The notes below the pieces were generated by a model. The model made no database searches. It was not told the DNA's origin and saw only the letters and a list, made by a program, of their open reading frames with translations. Shown one piece after another: positions 41,622 through 52,954 of a DNA stretch of 64,000 nucleotides. A program made the translations under genes and the position numbers. Source of the DNA: Microbacterium paraoxydans (GTDB lineage: Bacteria > Actinomycetota > Actinomycetes > Actinomycetales > Microbacteriaceae); assembly GCF_018224615.1 (NCBI RefSeq), contig NZ_JAGTUK010000002.1:744001-808000 (forward strand), given 5' to 3'. Position 1 is the stretch's first letter. Each line of letters starts with the position of its first letter.

Positions 41622-42380
41622 GTGCCAGAAGCACTGCCCGACCTGCTCCTCGCCGAAGGAGTGCTGTTCGATCTCGACGGCGTGCTCACGCCGACCGCCG
41701 AGGTGCATATGCGGGCGTGGAAGGCGGTGTTCGACGACGTGTTCGCGCGCTGGGGCATCACCCCGCCGTACACCGACGAGGACTACTTCGCCTACGTCGA
41801 CGGCAAGAAGCGGTACGACGGGGTGGCGAGCCTGCTGCGCAGCCGCAACGTCGAGGTGCCGTGGGGCTCGGTCGACGACGACCCCTCCGCCGAGACGGTC
41901 TGCGGCATCGGCAACCGCAAGAACGCCGCGTTCGCGGCCTCGCTGCGCGGACAGGGCATCGCCCCGTTCCCCGGTTCGCTCGCGCTGATCGAGCGCCTGC
42001 ACGCGGCCGGTGTGCCGATGGGGGTCGTGTCGAGCTCGAAGAACGCCGAGGAGGTGCTCGCCGCCGCGGGCATCCGTTCCTTCTTCCGTGTCGTGGTCGA
42101 CGGCGTCGTCGCGGAGCGCGACGGCCTGGCCTCCAAGCCCGCGCCGGACATGTTCGCGGCGGGCGCGGCCCGCCTCGGCGTCGACCCCGCGCGCAGCGTC
42201 GCCGTGGAAGACGCCACGTCCGGCGCCGCCTCCGCGGCCGCTGCCGGCTACGCGACCGTGATCGGCGTCGACCGCGGCACGGGTGCCGACGCGCTGCGCG
42301 CCGCCGGAGCCACGCACGTGGTCGACGACCTCGCCGCCCTGCTTCCCGAGACCCCCACCGACACCCCGGAGACCGCATGA
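41622..42380 (+). CDS. Beta-phosphoglucomutase family HAD hydrolase
   Basis: This 252-residue HAD protein starts at GTG after CTGGAGG. The nucleophile motif is FDLDGVLTPTAEVH, the cap has YVDGKKRYDGV, motif II is VVSSSKN, motif III is SKPAPDMF and motif IV is VEDATSGAASAAAAG. The DGKxRxxGV cap motif is typical of beta-phosphoglucomutases, which turn beta-glucose 1-phosphate into glucose 6-phosphate. The next gene encodes a phosphorylase that produces exactly that sugar phosphate, and the two overlap by ATGA. Confidence 0.9.
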   Translation: MPEALPDLLLAEGVLFDLDGVLTPTAEVHMRAWKAVFDDVFARWGITPPYTDEDYFAYVDGKKRYDGVASLLRSRNVEVPWGSVDDDPSAETVCGIGNRKNAAFAASLRGQGIAPFPGSLALIERLHAAGVPMGVVSSSKNAEEVLAAAGIRSFFRVVVDGVVAERDGLASKPAPDMFAAGAARLGVDPARSVAVEDATSGAASAAAAGYATVIGVDRGTGADALRAAGATHVVDDLAALLPETPTDTPETA

Positions 42381-44884
42381 TCGACCGCGAACGCTTTCCC
42401 GTCGACCCGTGGCGTCTGATCGAGACGCGCTATTCGGAGGAGGGCGTCGGCGAGACGCTGTTCTCGGTGGGCAACGGCTACCTCGGGCTGCGCGGGAACC
42501 ACATCGAGGGCCGCGGCGCGCACGAGCACGGCACGTTCATCAACGGTCTGCACGAGACCTGGCCGATCCGTCACGCCGAGCAGGCGTACGGTTTCGCCGA
42601 GGTGGGCCAGACCATCGTGAACGCGCCGGATGCCAAGGTCATGCGGCTGTACGTCGACGACGAGCCGATCTCGCTGGACGACGCCGATGTGCGCGAGTAC
42701 GCCCGCACGCTCGACATGCGCACGGGTGTGCTGGAGCGCCGCGTGGTGTGGGAGACGCCGTCGGGCAAGCGCGTGCGCATGCGCGACCAGCGGCTGGTGA
42801 GCTTCGAGGAGCGGCACCTCGCGGTGCTGCGGCTCGAGGTGGTGGTGGAGAACGCGGACGCGCCCGTCACGATCAGCTGCCAGCTGCTCAACCGTCAGGA
42901 CGGTGCCGGCGTGTATGCGGGCACGCCGATCGCGGCCAAGGGCGCCGGTTTCGATCCCCGCAAGGCGGAGCGCATCGCCGACCGGGTGCTGGAGCCGGCC
43001 GAGCACTGGCAGGACGGGCTCCGCTCCGCGCTGTCGTACCGGGTGGCGGCGTCGGGCATGACCGTCGCGGTGGTCGCCGACCACATCGTCGAGACCGAGA
43101 ACGAGTACAACGCCCGCACGCTGTGCGAGCCGGATATCGCCAAGAACGTCTTCCGCGTGCAGGCGAAGGCGGGCGTGCCGATCACGATCACGAAGCTCGT
43201 CAGCTACCACACGTCGCGCGGCGTGCCCACGCGCGAGCTCGTCGACCGCTGCCGTCGGTCGCTCGACCGCGCGAGCGACGAGGGCGTGGAGTCGGTGTTC
43301 CGGCGTCAGCGCGAGTGGCTCGACGCGTTCTGGGAGCGCAGCGACGTGCAGATCGGCGGGCGCGACGACCTGCAGCAGGCCACGCGCTGGTGCCTGTTCC
43401 AGCTCGCGCAGGCGTCGGCACGCGCGGACGGGGCTGGCGTGCCGGCGAAGGGCCTCACCGGCTCGGGCTACAGCGGCCACTACTTCTGGGACACCGAGAT
43501 CTACGTGCTGCCGTTCCTCACCTATACGACGCCGCGCTGGGCCTACAACGCGCTGAGGGCTCGCGTGAAGATGCTGCCGGCCGCGCGTCGCAGGGCGGCA
43601 CAGCTCAACGAGGCGGGGGCGCTGTTCCCGTGGCGCACGATCAACGGCGAGGAGGCCTCGGCGTACTACGCGGCGGGCACGGCGCAGTATCACATCAACG
43701 CCGACATCAGCTTCGCGCTCGGCAAGTACGTGCGGGCCACGGGCGACGAGGCGTTCCTGCGCCGGGAGGGCGCCGACATCGCGATCGAGACGGCGCGGCT
43801 GTGGGCCACCCTCGGGTTCTGGCGCGGCGCGCGACTGGTCGAGCAGTCCGACGCGGGGGACGGGCTGCAGACGTTCCACATCCACGGCGTCACGGGCCCG
43901 GACGAGTACACCACGGTCGTGAACGACAACCTGTACACGAACGTGATGGCGCGCTACAACCTCCGCTACGCCGCCAAGGTGGTGCGGGAGATCCGCGACA
44001 GCTACCCCGAGGACTACGCGGCGCTGGTCGAGCGCACGGGTCTCGGCCCTGGCGAAGCGGAGTCGTGGGAGCGCGCTGCCGAGGCCATGTACATCCCGTA
44101 CAGCGAGAGCCTGGGCATCCACCCGCAGGACTCGCTGTTCCTGGAGCGCGAGGTGTGGGATCTGGCGAACACCCCCGCGGATCAGCGTCCGCTGCTGCTG
44201 CACTTCCACCCGCTGGTCATCTACCGGTTCCAGGTGCTGAAGCAGGCCGACGTCGTGCTGGCGCTGTTCCTGCAGGGCAACCACTTCACGCCGGAGGAGA
44301 AGAAGGCCGACTTCGACTACTACGACCCGCTGACCACGGGCGACTCGACGCTGTCCGCCGTGGTGCAGTCGATCCTGGCGGCGGAGGTCGGGTATCAGGA
44401 TCTGGCGCAGAAGTACTTCGAGCAGTCGCTGTTCGTCGATCTGCACGATCTGCATCACAACGCGTCGGACGGCGTGCACGTGGCGTCGGCCGGTGGGGTG
44501 TGGACGGCGCTGGTGTGCGGCTTCGGCGGCATGCGCGACTATGCGGGCGACCTGAGCTTCGATCCTCGGCTGCCGGTGGGGTGGCCGTCGCTGTCGTTCC
44601 CGCTGCAGTGGCAGGGGTCGGCGCTCACGGTGACGGTCACGCGCGAGGAGCTGCGGGTCGAGGTGCGCAGCGGTCCGCCGGTGCCGTTCAGCGTGCGTGA
44701 CACGGCGTATTTCGCGACGCTCGAGGATCCGGCGGTGGTGCGGCTGGCCGACCAGGGACCCGTGATCCCCGGACGCCCGACGCTGCGCGAGTTCGCGGAT
44801 GCCCGGCGCGACGACGGCACGCGGCTGTCCGCCTCGGTGCCGGTCATCACGACCGCGATTCCGGTGATCGAGCCGATCGACTGA
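42377..44884 (+). CDS. Glycoside hydrolase family 65 disaccharide phosphorylase
   Basis: This 835-residue protein has the GH65 layout: N-terminal beta-sandwich (about 1-275; ETLFSVGNGYLGLRGN), linker helices, an (alpha/alpha)6 barrel with GSGYSGHYFWDTEIYVLPFL and the catalytic acid Glu510 in HGVTGPDEYTTVVNDN, and a C-terminal beta-sheet domain. Such enzymes phosphorolyse maltose, trehalose, kojibiose or nigerose to glucose and beta-glucose 1-phosphate. The exact sugar is not decided by eye. The phosphoglucomutase upstream confirms a phosphorylase rather than a hydrolase role. Confidence 0.92.
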   Translation: MIDRERFPVDPWRLIETRYSEEGVGETLFSVGNGYLGLRGNHIEGRGAHEHGTFINGLHETWPIRHAEQAYGFAEVGQTIVNAPDAKVMRLYVDDEPISLDDADVREYARTLDMRTGVLERRVVWETPSGKRVRMRDQRLVSFEERHLAVLRLEVVVENADAPVTISCQLLNRQDGAGVYAGTPIAAKGAGFDPRKAERIADRVLEPAEHWQDGLRSALSYRVAASGMTVAVVADHIVETENEYNARTLCEPDIAKNVFRVQAKAGVPITITKLVSYHTSRGVPTRELVDRCRRSLDRASDEGVESVFRRQREWLDAFWERSDVQIGGRDDLQQATRWCLFQLAQASARADGAGVPAKGLTGSGYSGHYFWDTEIYVLPFLTYTTPRWAYNALRARVKMLPAARRRAAQLNEAGALFPWRTINGEEASAYYAAGTAQYHINADISFALGKYVRATGDEAFLRREGADIAIETARLWATLGFWRGARLVEQSDAGDGLQTFHIHGVTGPDEYTTVVNDNLYTNVMARYNLRYAAKVVREIRDSYPEDYAALVERTGLGPGEAESWERAAEAMYIPYSESLGIHPQDSLFLEREVWDLANTPADQRPLLLHFHPLVIYRFQVLKQADVVLALFLQGNHFTPEEKKADFDYYDPLTTGDSTLSAVVQSILAAEVGYQDLAQKYFEQSLFVDLHDLHHNASDGVHVASAGGVWTALVCGFGGMRDYAGDLSFDPRLPVGWPSLSFPLQWQGSALTVTVTREELRVEVRSGPPVPFSVRDTAYFATLEDPAVVRLADQGPVIPGRPTLREFADARRDDGTRLSASVPVITTAIPVIEPID

Positions 44885-44886
44885 GC

Positions 44887-44925
44887 CGGGTCGCGCCTCC
44901 GCCGTCGAGGTGGGGGCGCGACCCG
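44887..44925 (+). terminator. Hairpin after the GH65 gene
   Basis: An 11-bp stem (44887-44897 with 44915-44925), loop 17 bases, 33 bp before the dnaX start. Likely the end of the HAD-GH65 transcript. Confidence 0.6.
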
Positions 44926-44958
44926 CCGAACGTCGGTGGCACGCCGTAGGCTGGAGTG

Positions 44959-47253
44959 GTGACCACAGCCCTTTACCGCCGCTACCGCCCCGAGACGTTC
45001 GGCGAGATGATCGGGCAGTCTCAGGTGACCGATCCGCTGATGACGGCGCTGCGTGGCGACCGTGTGGGGCACGCGTACCTGTTCTCCGGTCCGCGCGGCT
45101 GCGGCAAGACCACGTCGGCCCGCATCCTGGCGCGGTGCCTCAACTGCGCGGAGGGTCCGACCGACACCCCGTGCGGCACGTGCCCGAGCTGCGTGGAACT
45201 GTCGCGCGCGGGCGGGGGCTCCCTCGACGTCGTGGAGATCGACGCCGCGAGCCACAACGGCGTCGACGACGCACGCGACCTGCGAGAGCGCGCGACGTTC
45301 GCCCCGAGCCGTGACCGCTACAAGATCTTCATCCTCGACGAGGCGCACATGGTCACGCCGCAGGGCTTCAACGCGCTGCTGAAGCTGGTCGAGGAGCCGC
45401 CCGAGCACGTGAAGTTCATCTTCGCGACGACCGAGCCCGAGAAGGTGCTGGGCACCATCCGCTCCCGCACGCACCATTACCCGTTCCGGCTGGTTCCTCC
45501 CGCCGCGATGCTCGAGTACGTCGAGAAGCTGTGCGCCGAAGAGGGCGTGGTCGTCGAGCAGGGCGTGCTCCCGCTCGTCGTGCGGGCGGGCGGCGGCAGT
45601 CCTCGCGACACGCTGTCGTTGCTCGACCAGCTGATCGCCGGGTCCGACTCGCCGGCCGGCTCCGAGACCGTCACGGTCGGCTATGCGCGTGCCGTGGCAC
45701 TGCTGGGGTACACGCACGGCGCGCTGCTCGACGAGATCGTGGATGCGCTCGCCGCGGGCGATGCCGCTGCGGCCTTCCCGGCGATCGACCGCGTGGTGCA
45801 GACCGGGCAAGACCCGCGGCGCTTCGTCGACGACCTGCTCGAGCGGCTGCGCGACCTGATCGTGATCGCGGCCGTGGGCTCCGGGGCCTCCGCGGTGCTG
45901 CGCGGTATCGCGGAAGACGAGCTCGACCGCATGCGGCGTCAGGCCGAGGCGTTCGGTGCGCTCCGGCTCTCGCGTACGGCCGACGTGGTGAGCGCGGCGC
46001 TCGATGACATGTCCGGCGCCACGTCGCCCCGGCTCCACCTCGAGCTGATGGTCGCGCGAGTGCTGGCCGAGGCGGCGGAGGTGGCCACGCCGTCCGCGGC
46101 TGCCACGTCCGCCGGAGCGCCGGCTGCCGTGGCCGCTGCCGCTGCATCGTCCGGAGCTCCCGCGTCCCCGGCATCCGCTGCATCATCGTCGTCGGCCGTG
46201 CCGCCCGCCCCCGTCGTGACGCAGGCGTCATCCACCCCGTCGACGCCGTCCGCTCCATCGACGCCGGCGTCGGCACCGTCCCCTGCTCCGGGGGCCGCCG
46301 TGGACTCCGCCGTCGTGTCCGACGCGCCGCCGGCATCCGGGTCCGCAGCGGGTTCCGGCCGTGTCGCCCCGGCCGCGGAGAGCGGCGCGCCCGACGCTGC
46401 TCCGGCTGCACCGTCCGGCCCCGTCACGTTCGACCGCATCCGTGCGGCGTGGCCGTCCGTGCTCACGCGGCTCGAGGGCATCAGCCGCACGTCGTGGCTG
46501 CTGGCGACCGCCGTGCAGCCCCTCGCGTACGACACCGACAGCGAGGTGCTCACGCTCGGGTTCACCAGTCAGCACGACGTGGCGAAGTTCAAGGGCACCA
46601 CGCCCGGTTCCGGTCCGTCCGACCACCTGCGCTCGGCGATCGAGCAGGAGGTCGGGGTGCGGGTGAAGTACCTGCCCGCGCCCATGCCTCCGGGCGGAGC
46701 GCCGCGCCAGCCCGCGTCGTCCGGTTCCACCGCCCCCGCCGACGCGGCGCCTGCATCGGAGCCTGCCTCAGCGGCGCGCGTCCGCCCGCAGGTCCGCAGC
46801 GATGCCGCCCCCGTGACCGAGTGGGCCGTGGCCGCCATCCCGACGGCGGAGCCGGTGGCGGCTGCGCCGACGGCGCTCGCGGTGGACGAGGAGCCGGAGG
46901 AGGTCGAGGCCGCGTCGTCCGCACCGGCGCCGCCCGCCGACGGTGCCGTCGACCGCGAGGAGCCGCCGCTGCCCGGAGATGACGACGCGCCGGCTTTCGA
47001 CGAGGAGCCGCCGTACGACCCGTCGTACGAACCGGCGTACGAGCCGCGGTCCTCGTCCGTTCCTCCGTCCGCGCGCCCCGCCGCGCAGCCGTCCCGCGCG
47101 GCCGCACCGTCGGTCGCCGTCCCGCCCGTCGTGGTCGAGCGCACCCCCGCGGCCGGGGGAGTGCAGCGCTACGGTGAGGCCGTGATCCGCCAGGTGCTCG
47201 GCGCGACGTTCCTTCGCGAAGAGCCCTACGAGCCCCCCACGAGGTTCTCCTGA
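44959..47253 (+). CDS. dnaX: DNA polymerase III subunits gamma and tau
   Basis: This 764-residue clamp-loader subunit has [17 protein letters not shown], Walker [13 protein letters not shown], a four-Cys zinc module ([19 protein letters not shown]), DEAH and the SRTHHYPF arginine-finger region. Domain III ends near residue 375. The tau-like tail is interrupted by two Ala/Pro/Ser-rich low-complexity stretches (about 380-485 and 585-745). GTG 44959 was chosen because TAGGCT (44947-44952) ends six bases before it; another GTG one codon earlier is possible. recR follows with overlapping stop/start. Confidence 0.95.
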   Translation: MTTALYRRYRPETFGEMIGQSQVTDPLMTALRGDRVGHAYLFSGPRGCGKTTSARILARCLNCAEGPTDTPCGTCPSCVELSRAGGGSLDVVEIDAASHNGVDDARDLRERATFAPSRDRYKIFILDEAHMVTPQGFNALLKLVEEPPEHVKFIFATTEPEKVLGTIRSRTHHYPFRLVPPAAMLEYVEKLCAEEGVVVEQGVLPLVVRAGGGSPRDTLSLLDQLIAGSDSPAGSETVTVGYARAVALLGYTHGALLDEIVDALAAGDAAAAFPAIDRVVQTGQDPRRFVDDLLERLRDLIVIAAVGSGASAVLRGIAEDELDRMRRQAEAFGALRLSRTADVVSAALDDMSGATSPRLHLELMVARVLAEAAEVATPSAAATSAGAPAAVAAAAASSGAPASPASAASSSSAVPPAPVVTQASSTPSTPSAPSTPASAPSPAPGAAVDSAVVSDAPPASGSAAGSGRVAPAAESGAPDAAPAAPSGPVTFDRIRAAWPSVLTRLEGISRTSWLLATAVQPLAYDTDSEVLTLGFTSQHDVAKFKGTTPGSGPSDHLRSAIEQEVGVRVKYLPAPMPPGGAPRQPASSGSTAPADAAPASEPASAARVRPQVRSDAAPVTEWAVAAIPTAEPVAAAPTALAVDEEPEEVEAASSAPAPPADGAVDREEPPLPGDDDAPAFDEEPPYDPSYEPAYEPRSSSVPPSARPAAQPSRAAAPSVAVPPVVVERTPAAGGVQRYGEAVIRQVLGATFLREEPYEPPTRFS

Positions 47254-47846
47254 TGTACGACGGCATCGTCCAAGAGCTGATCGACGAGTTCGGCCGGCTG
47301 CCCGGCATCGGACCCAAGTCGGCGCAGCGCATCGCGTTCCACATCCTGCAGACGCCCACGTTCGACGTGGCGCGCCTGGCGGAGCTGCTCACCGAGATCC
47401 GCGTGCGCGTGCGCTTCTGCGAGATCTGCGGCAACGTCGCGGAGCAGGAGCGCTGCGCGATCTGCCGGGACCCTCGCCGTAATCAGGCGCTGATCTGCGT
47501 GGTCGAGGATGCGAAAGACGTGGCGGCGATCGAGCGCACGCGCGAGTTCCGTGGCCTGTACCACGTGCTCGGCGGCGCGATCAGCCCGATCGCCGGCATC
47601 GGACCGGACGATCTGCGCATCGCGCAGCTGATGACGCGTCTCGCCGACGGCACGGTGCAGGAGGTCATCATCGCCACGAACCCCAACCTGGAGGGCGAGG
47701 CGACGGCGAGCTACCTCAGCCGGCTGCTGACCACGATGCAGATCACGGTGTCTCGTCTCGCTTCCGGCCTGCCGGTCGGCGGCGACCTCGAGTACGCCGA
47801 CGAGGTCACGCTGGGTCGGGCGTTCGAGGGCCGGCGCGTGCTGTGA
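47253..47846 (+). CDS. recR: Recombination protein RecR
   Basis: This 197-residue protein has a helix-hairpin-helix ([24 protein letters not shown]), a C4 zinc finger ([16 protein letters not shown]) and a Toprim domain ([32 protein letters not shown]). With RecF and RecO it loads RecA at gaps. The ATG overlaps the dnaX stop by one base, the common dnaX-recR order, and the gene end overlaps the next GTG. Confidence 0.98.
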   Translation: MYDGIVQELIDEFGRLPGIGPKSAQRIAFHILQTPTFDVARLAELLTEIRVRVRFCEICGNVAEQERCAICRDPRRNQALICVVEDAKDVAAIERTREFRGLYHVLGGAISPIAGIGPDDLRIAQLMTRLADGTVQEVIIATNPNLEGEATASYLSRLLTTMQITVSRLASGLPVGGDLEYADEVTLGRAFEGRRVL

Positions 47847-48766
47847 CACCGCACTCCGGCTTCTCCCGTCGGGGCTGGCTGCTCTTCGGGGTCATGGCTC
47901 TGCTGTGGGGTGTGCCCTACCTGTTCATCAGCGTCGCGGTGGAGTCGATCTCCCCGCCCGCGATCGTTGCAGGGCGCACGCTGATCGCTGCCCTCCTGCT
48001 GCTGCCGTTCGCGCTCCGCAGCGGTGCCCTGCGCGCCGCACTCCGTCACTGGCCGTGGGTGCTGGCGTTCGGCGCGATCGAGATGGCCGGACCCTTCGTG
48101 CTCCTGGGGCATGCGGAGATGACGCTGCCCTCGGGGATGACGGGGCTGCTGGTGGCGACGGTTCCGCTGTTCGCCGCGCTGATCGCGCTCGGCGGTGGCG
48201 ACCGCGGCGTGCTGCGCCCGGCCCGTGGCCTCGGTCTGCTCGTGGGCTTCCTCGGCGTCGCGATCGTCGTCGCCGGCCCCGGGCTGTTCGGCGGCGAGGT
48301 GAGTCTGCTCGCGGCGGGGGAGGTGCTGCTGGTCGCCGTGCTGTATGCGATCGCCCCGTTCATCGTGGCGCGCAAGCTCGGCGACGTGCCCTCGCTCGGC
48401 ACGATCACGCTGTCGCTGCTCATGATCGGGGTCCTCTATCTGCCGATCGGTCTGCTCACGCAGCACGAGGTGCCGACGCTGCCCTCGATCGGGGCGCTGC
48501 TCGCTCTGGCCGTCATCTGCACGGCGCTCGCGTTCCTCGCCTTCTTCGCTCTCATCCGAGAGGTCGGCCCGGTGCGTGCGCCGCTGTTCACCTACGTCAA
48601 TCCGGTGGTCGCGATCGTGCTTGGCGCGATCGTGCTGTCCGAGCCGCTCACACCCGGGCTGCTGATCGGCTTCCCGTTGATCATCGTCGGCTGCTGGTTC
48701 GCGGCGACCGGGGGGCGTTTGCGTCCCGTGTTGCCGCCCTCGCCCGCGCCGCCGGTCGCCCTCTGA
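47843..48766 (+). CDS. EamA/DMT family transporter
   Basis: This 307-residue protein has about ten hydrophobic segments arranged as two EamA repeats ([43 protein letters not shown]; later [49 protein letters not shown]). Family members export amino acids or other metabolites; the substrate is unknown. GTGA overlap with recR makes it the third gene of the operon. Being just before lysC it might export a related amino acid, but this is only positional. Confidence 0.9.
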   Translation: MTPHSGFSRRGWLLFGVMALLWGVPYLFISVAVESISPPAIVAGRTLIAALLLLPFALRSGALRAALRHWPWVLAFGAIEMAGPFVLLGHAEMTLPSGMTGLLVATVPLFAALIALGGGDRGVLRPARGLGLLVGFLGVAIVVAGPGLFGGEVSLLAAGEVLLVAVLYAIAPFIVARKLGDVPSLGTITLSLLMIGVLYLPIGLLTQHEVPTLPSIGALLALAVICTALAFLAFFALIREVGPVRAPLFTYVNPVVAIVLGAIVLSEPLTPGLLIGFPLIIVGCWFAATGGRLRPVLPPSPAPPVAL

Positions 48767-48790
48767 CCCGGCGCCGCCCCCGCCGCCTGT

Positions 48791-48847
48791 CACATGCGCG
48801 GTCGGGCATGTGCGCGATCCGTAGAATGAGCGTGGGCGGATCCGCCC
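48791..48847 (+). promoter_or_regulatory. lysC promoter region with two inverted repeats
   Basis: CACATGC (48791-48797) and GCATGTG (48806-48812) form an inverted repeat over the expected -35. TAGAAT (48822-48827) is the -10. The palindrome GGGCGGATCCGCCC (48834-48847) lies in the early transcript, just before the ribosome site. The first repeat could be an operator and the second an mRNA hairpin. Confidence 0.5.
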
Positions 48848-48866
48848 GTCATCCCAGGGAGTGAAC

Positions 48867-50153
48867 GTGGCCCTCATCGTGCAGAAGTACGGCGGCTCGT
48901 CCGTCGCGAACGCAGAGAGCATCAAGCGCGTCGCCAAGCGCATCGTGGACACGCGTCGTGCGGGTCACGACGTGGTCGTCGCGGTGAGCGCGATGGGCGA
49001 CACGACCGATGAGCTGCTCGACCTGGCCAACGAGGTCGCGCCCATTCCGGCGCCCCGCGAGCTCGACATGCTGCTGTCGAGCGGTGAGCGGATCTCGATG
49101 GCGCTGCTGGCGATGGCGATCCACTCGATGGGCTTCGAGGCGCGCTCCTTCACGGGCAGCCAGGCGGGCATGATCACCGACTCCCAGCACGGTGCCGCGC
49201 GCATCGTCGATGTGACCCCGGTGCGTCTGCGCGAGGCGCTCGACGAGGGGGCGATCGTGATCGTCGCCGGGTTCCAGGGCTTCAACCGCGACACCCGCGA
49301 CATCACGACGCTCGGCCGCGGCGGGTCCGACACCACGGCGGTGGCCCTCGCGGCCGCGCTCGACGCCGACGTGTGCGAGATCTACAGCGATGTGGACGGC
49401 ATCTTCACGGCCGACCCGCGGGTGATCCCGAGGGCGCAGAAGCTCGACCACGTCTCGAGCGAGGAGATGCTGGAGCTCGCGGCGAACGGCGCGAAGGTGC
49501 TCTACATCCGCGCGGTCGAGTACGCACGCCGTCACGGCGTCCTGATCCACGCCCGGTCGACGTTCTCGTCGGCCGAGGGCACCTATGTTCTGGGCGAGGG
49601 CATGAAGAACCCTCGCGAAGCCGAGGGAGCAGTCATGGAAGAGCCCATCGTCGCCGGTGTCGCCACCGACTTCAGCCAGGCCAAGATCACCGTCGCGGGC
49701 GTGCCCGATGTCCCGGGCAAGGCCGCCGAGATCTTCAAGATCGTCGCGAAGTCGGGCGCGAACGTCGACATGATCGTGCAGAACGTGTCGGCGGCGTCGA
49801 CCGGGCGCACCGACATCTCCTTCACGGTCCCGAAGGCCGACGCCCCGGCCGCCCTCAAGGCGCTCGCGGGCGAGCAGGCCGAGGTCGGCTTCCAGAACCT
49901 CGTGCACGACGACCAGATCGGCAAGCTGTCGGTCGTCGGTGCCGGCATGCGCACGCACTCGGGTGTCTCGGCGACCCTGTTCGAGGCGCTGTCGGCCGGC
50001 GGCATCAACATCGAGATGATCTCCACGTCGGAGATCCGCATCTCGGTGGTGCTCCGCGGTGACGACCTGGCCGAGGCCGCCCGTACGGTCCACACCGCCT
50101 ACGGTCTGGACGGCGAGGCCGAGGCGACGGTCCACGCCGGCACGGGTCGCTGA
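48867..50153 (+). CDS. lysC: Aspartokinase
   Basis: This 428-residue enzyme phosphorylates aspartate, the first step to lysine, threonine and methionine. The kinase domain (1-245) has [44 protein letters not shown] and [15 protein letters not shown]. Two ACT regulatory domains (about 265-428) follow. GTG 48867 ([10 protein letters not shown] after AGGGAG) is preferred to a GTG two codons earlier. As in Corynebacterium, an internal start with its own ribosome site (ATG 49635) probably gives a beta subunit of the ACT part, making an alpha2beta2 enzyme subject to lysine plus threonine feedback (family knowledge). Confidence 0.96.
   Translation: MALIVQKYGGSSVANAESIKRVAKRIVDTRRAGHDVVVAVSAMGDTTDELLDLANEVAPIPAPRELDMLLSSGERISMALLAMAIHSMGFEARSFTGSQAGMITDSQHGAARIVDVTPVRLREALDEGAIVIVAGFQGFNRDTRDITTLGRGGSDTTAVALAAALDADVCEIYSDVDGIFTADPRVIPRAQKLDHVSSEEMLELAANGAKVLYIRAVEYARRHGVLIHARSTFSSAEGTYVLGEGMKNPREAEGAVMEEPIVAGVATDFSQAKITVAGVPDVPGKAAEIFKIVAKSGANVDMIVQNVSAASTGRTDISFTVPKADAPAALKALAGEQAEVGFQNLVHDDQIGKLSVVGAGMRTHSGVSATLFEALSAGGINIEMISTSEIRISVVLRGDDLAEAARTVHTAYGLDGEAEATVHAGTGR
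49623..49637 (+). promoter_or_regulatory. Internal ribosome site and start for an aspartokinase beta subunit
   Basis: GAGGGAG followed by CAGTC and ATG 49635, in frame, codon 257 of lysC. It would give a 172-residue protein starting [12 protein letters not shown]. Corynebacterial lysC has an internal start at almost the same place. Confidence 0.6.
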
Positions 50154-50230
50154 TCCTGCCATCGGCCGTCCGGATCCTGCCGACGTCGTCCTGGTGTCGT
50201 CACGCGGGCGGTCGGCCGGTGTCGGCGCGG

Positions 50231-51403
<1,173 letters not shown>

Positions 51404-51472
51404 GCTGTCGGAGGCTCTCGCGGGAGCCGTCGCATGGTCTGCGGTGTCCTGGCCGCGAACTAGACTGTTCGG

Positions 51473-52945
51473 GTGACTGAAAACGTCGATGTCGTCCTGA
51501 TCGGCGGTGGCATCATGAGCGCCACCCTGGGTACTCTGCTGCACGAGCTGCAGCCGGACTGGAAGATCGTCGCCTTCGAGCGACTGTCCGACGTGGCCCA
51601 GGAGAGCTCGAACCCCTGGAACAACGCCGGCACCGGGCACGCCGCCCTGTGCGAGCTGAACTACATGCCGCAGCAGGGCGATGCGCCGCTCGATCCCGCC
51701 AAGGCCGTGTCCATCAACGAGCAGTTCCAGCAGAGCCGGCAGCTGTGGTCGTCGCTGGTCGAGAAGGGCGTGCTGGATGCGCCGTCGACCTTCATCAACG
51801 CGACCCCGCACATGACGTTCGTGCGCGGTGAGAAAGACGTCGCGTACCTCAAGAACCGGTACGAGGTGCTCAAGGAGCAGCCGCTGTTCGCCGGCATCGA
51901 GTACAGCGAGGACTCGCGCGTCATCAACCAGTGGGCGCCGTTGCTCATGCAGAAGCGTCGCAAGGGCGAGCCGTTCGCTGCCACGCGCGTGCCGGCCGGC
52001 ACCGACGTCGATTTCGGGGCCCTCACGCATCAGCTGTTCGATCACCTCCGCGCGTCGGGCGTCTCTGTCCGCACGAATCACGAGGTGAAGTCGCTCAAGC
52101 GGCAGAAGGACGGCACCTGGCTGATCAAGTACCGCACCACGGTCGGTCGCACTCCGAACGAGATCAAGGCGAAGTTCGTCTTCGTCGGCGCGGGCGGTTG
52201 GGCGCTCAAGCTCCTGCAGCGCTCGGGCATTCCCGAGATCAAGGGCTACGGCGTGTTCCCGATCGGCGGGCAGTTCCTCAAGACCACGAACCCGAAGATC
52301 GTCGCGCAGCACAAGGCGAAGGTGTACTCGCAGGCGTCGGTGGGTGCTCCGCCCATGTCGGTGCCGCACCTGGACACCCGCGTGGTCGACGGCGAGGCGT
52401 CGCTGATGTTCGGTCCGTTCGCCACCTTCAGCCCCAAGTTCCTGAAGAACGGTTCGATGCTCGACATCGTCACGCAGGTGCGTGCGCACAACCTGTGGCC
52501 GATGCTCCGGGTGGCGTTCGCGAACCCCGACCTGATCACCTATCTCATCAGCGAGCTGATGAAGAACCATCGCAAGAAGGTCGACAGCCTGCGTACGTTC
52601 ATGCCGACCGCGAAGGACGAGGACTGGACGCTCATCAATGCGGGTCAGCGTGCTCAGGTCATGAAGAAGGATCCCAAGAAGGGTGGCGTGCTGCAGTTCG
52701 GCACCGAGGTCGTCGCGTCGGCCGACGGCTCCATCGCCGGTCTGCTCGGGGCGTCCCCCGGTGCGTCCACGGCTGTGCCGATCATGCTCGACCTGTTGAA
52801 GAAGTGCTTCCCCGGGGAGTTCCCCGCGTGGGAGCCGCAGCTGCGTGAGCTGATTCCGACCTTCGGCAAGAAGCTCAACGCCGACCCGGCGCTGGCGCAG
52901 GAGTCGACGTCGGCGACGGCTGCCGCCCTCGGCATCAACGTCTGA
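51473..52945 (+). CDS. mqo: Malate:quinone oxidoreductase
   Basis: This 490-residue FAD enzyme oxidises malate to oxaloacetate and passes electrons to the quinone pool, replacing or backing up malate dehydrogenase. GGGIMSATLGTLLHEL is the FAD loop, and ESSNPWNNAGTGHAALCELNYMPQ is an Mqo hallmark, as are FPIGGQFLKTTNP and GASPGASTAVPIMLDLL. TAGACT (51461-51466) ends six bases before the GTG with no Shine-Dalgarno, a clear leaderless example. It is peripheral to the membrane. The short gap to tdk suggests read-through. Confidence 0.97.
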   Translation: MTENVDVVLIGGGIMSATLGTLLHELQPDWKIVAFERLSDVAQESSNPWNNAGTGHAALCELNYMPQQGDAPLDPAKAVSINEQFQQSRQLWSSLVEKGVLDAPSTFINATPHMTFVRGEKDVAYLKNRYEVLKEQPLFAGIEYSEDSRVINQWAPLLMQKRRKGEPFAATRVPAGTDVDFGALTHQLFDHLRASGVSVRTNHEVKSLKRQKDGTWLIKYRTTVGRTPNEIKAKFVFVGAGGWALKLLQRSGIPEIKGYGVFPIGGQFLKTTNPKIVAQHKAKVYSQASVGAPPMSVPHLDTRVVDGEASLMFGPFATFSPKFLKNGSMLDIVTQVRAHNLWPMLRVAFANPDLITYLISELMKNHRKKVDSLRTFMPTAKDEDWTLINAGQRAQVMKKDPKKGGVLQFGTEVVASADGSIAGLLGASPGASTAVPIMLDLLKKCFPGEFPAWEPQLRELIPTFGKKLNADPALAQESTSATAAALGINV

Positions 52946-52954
52946 GATCGGTCC

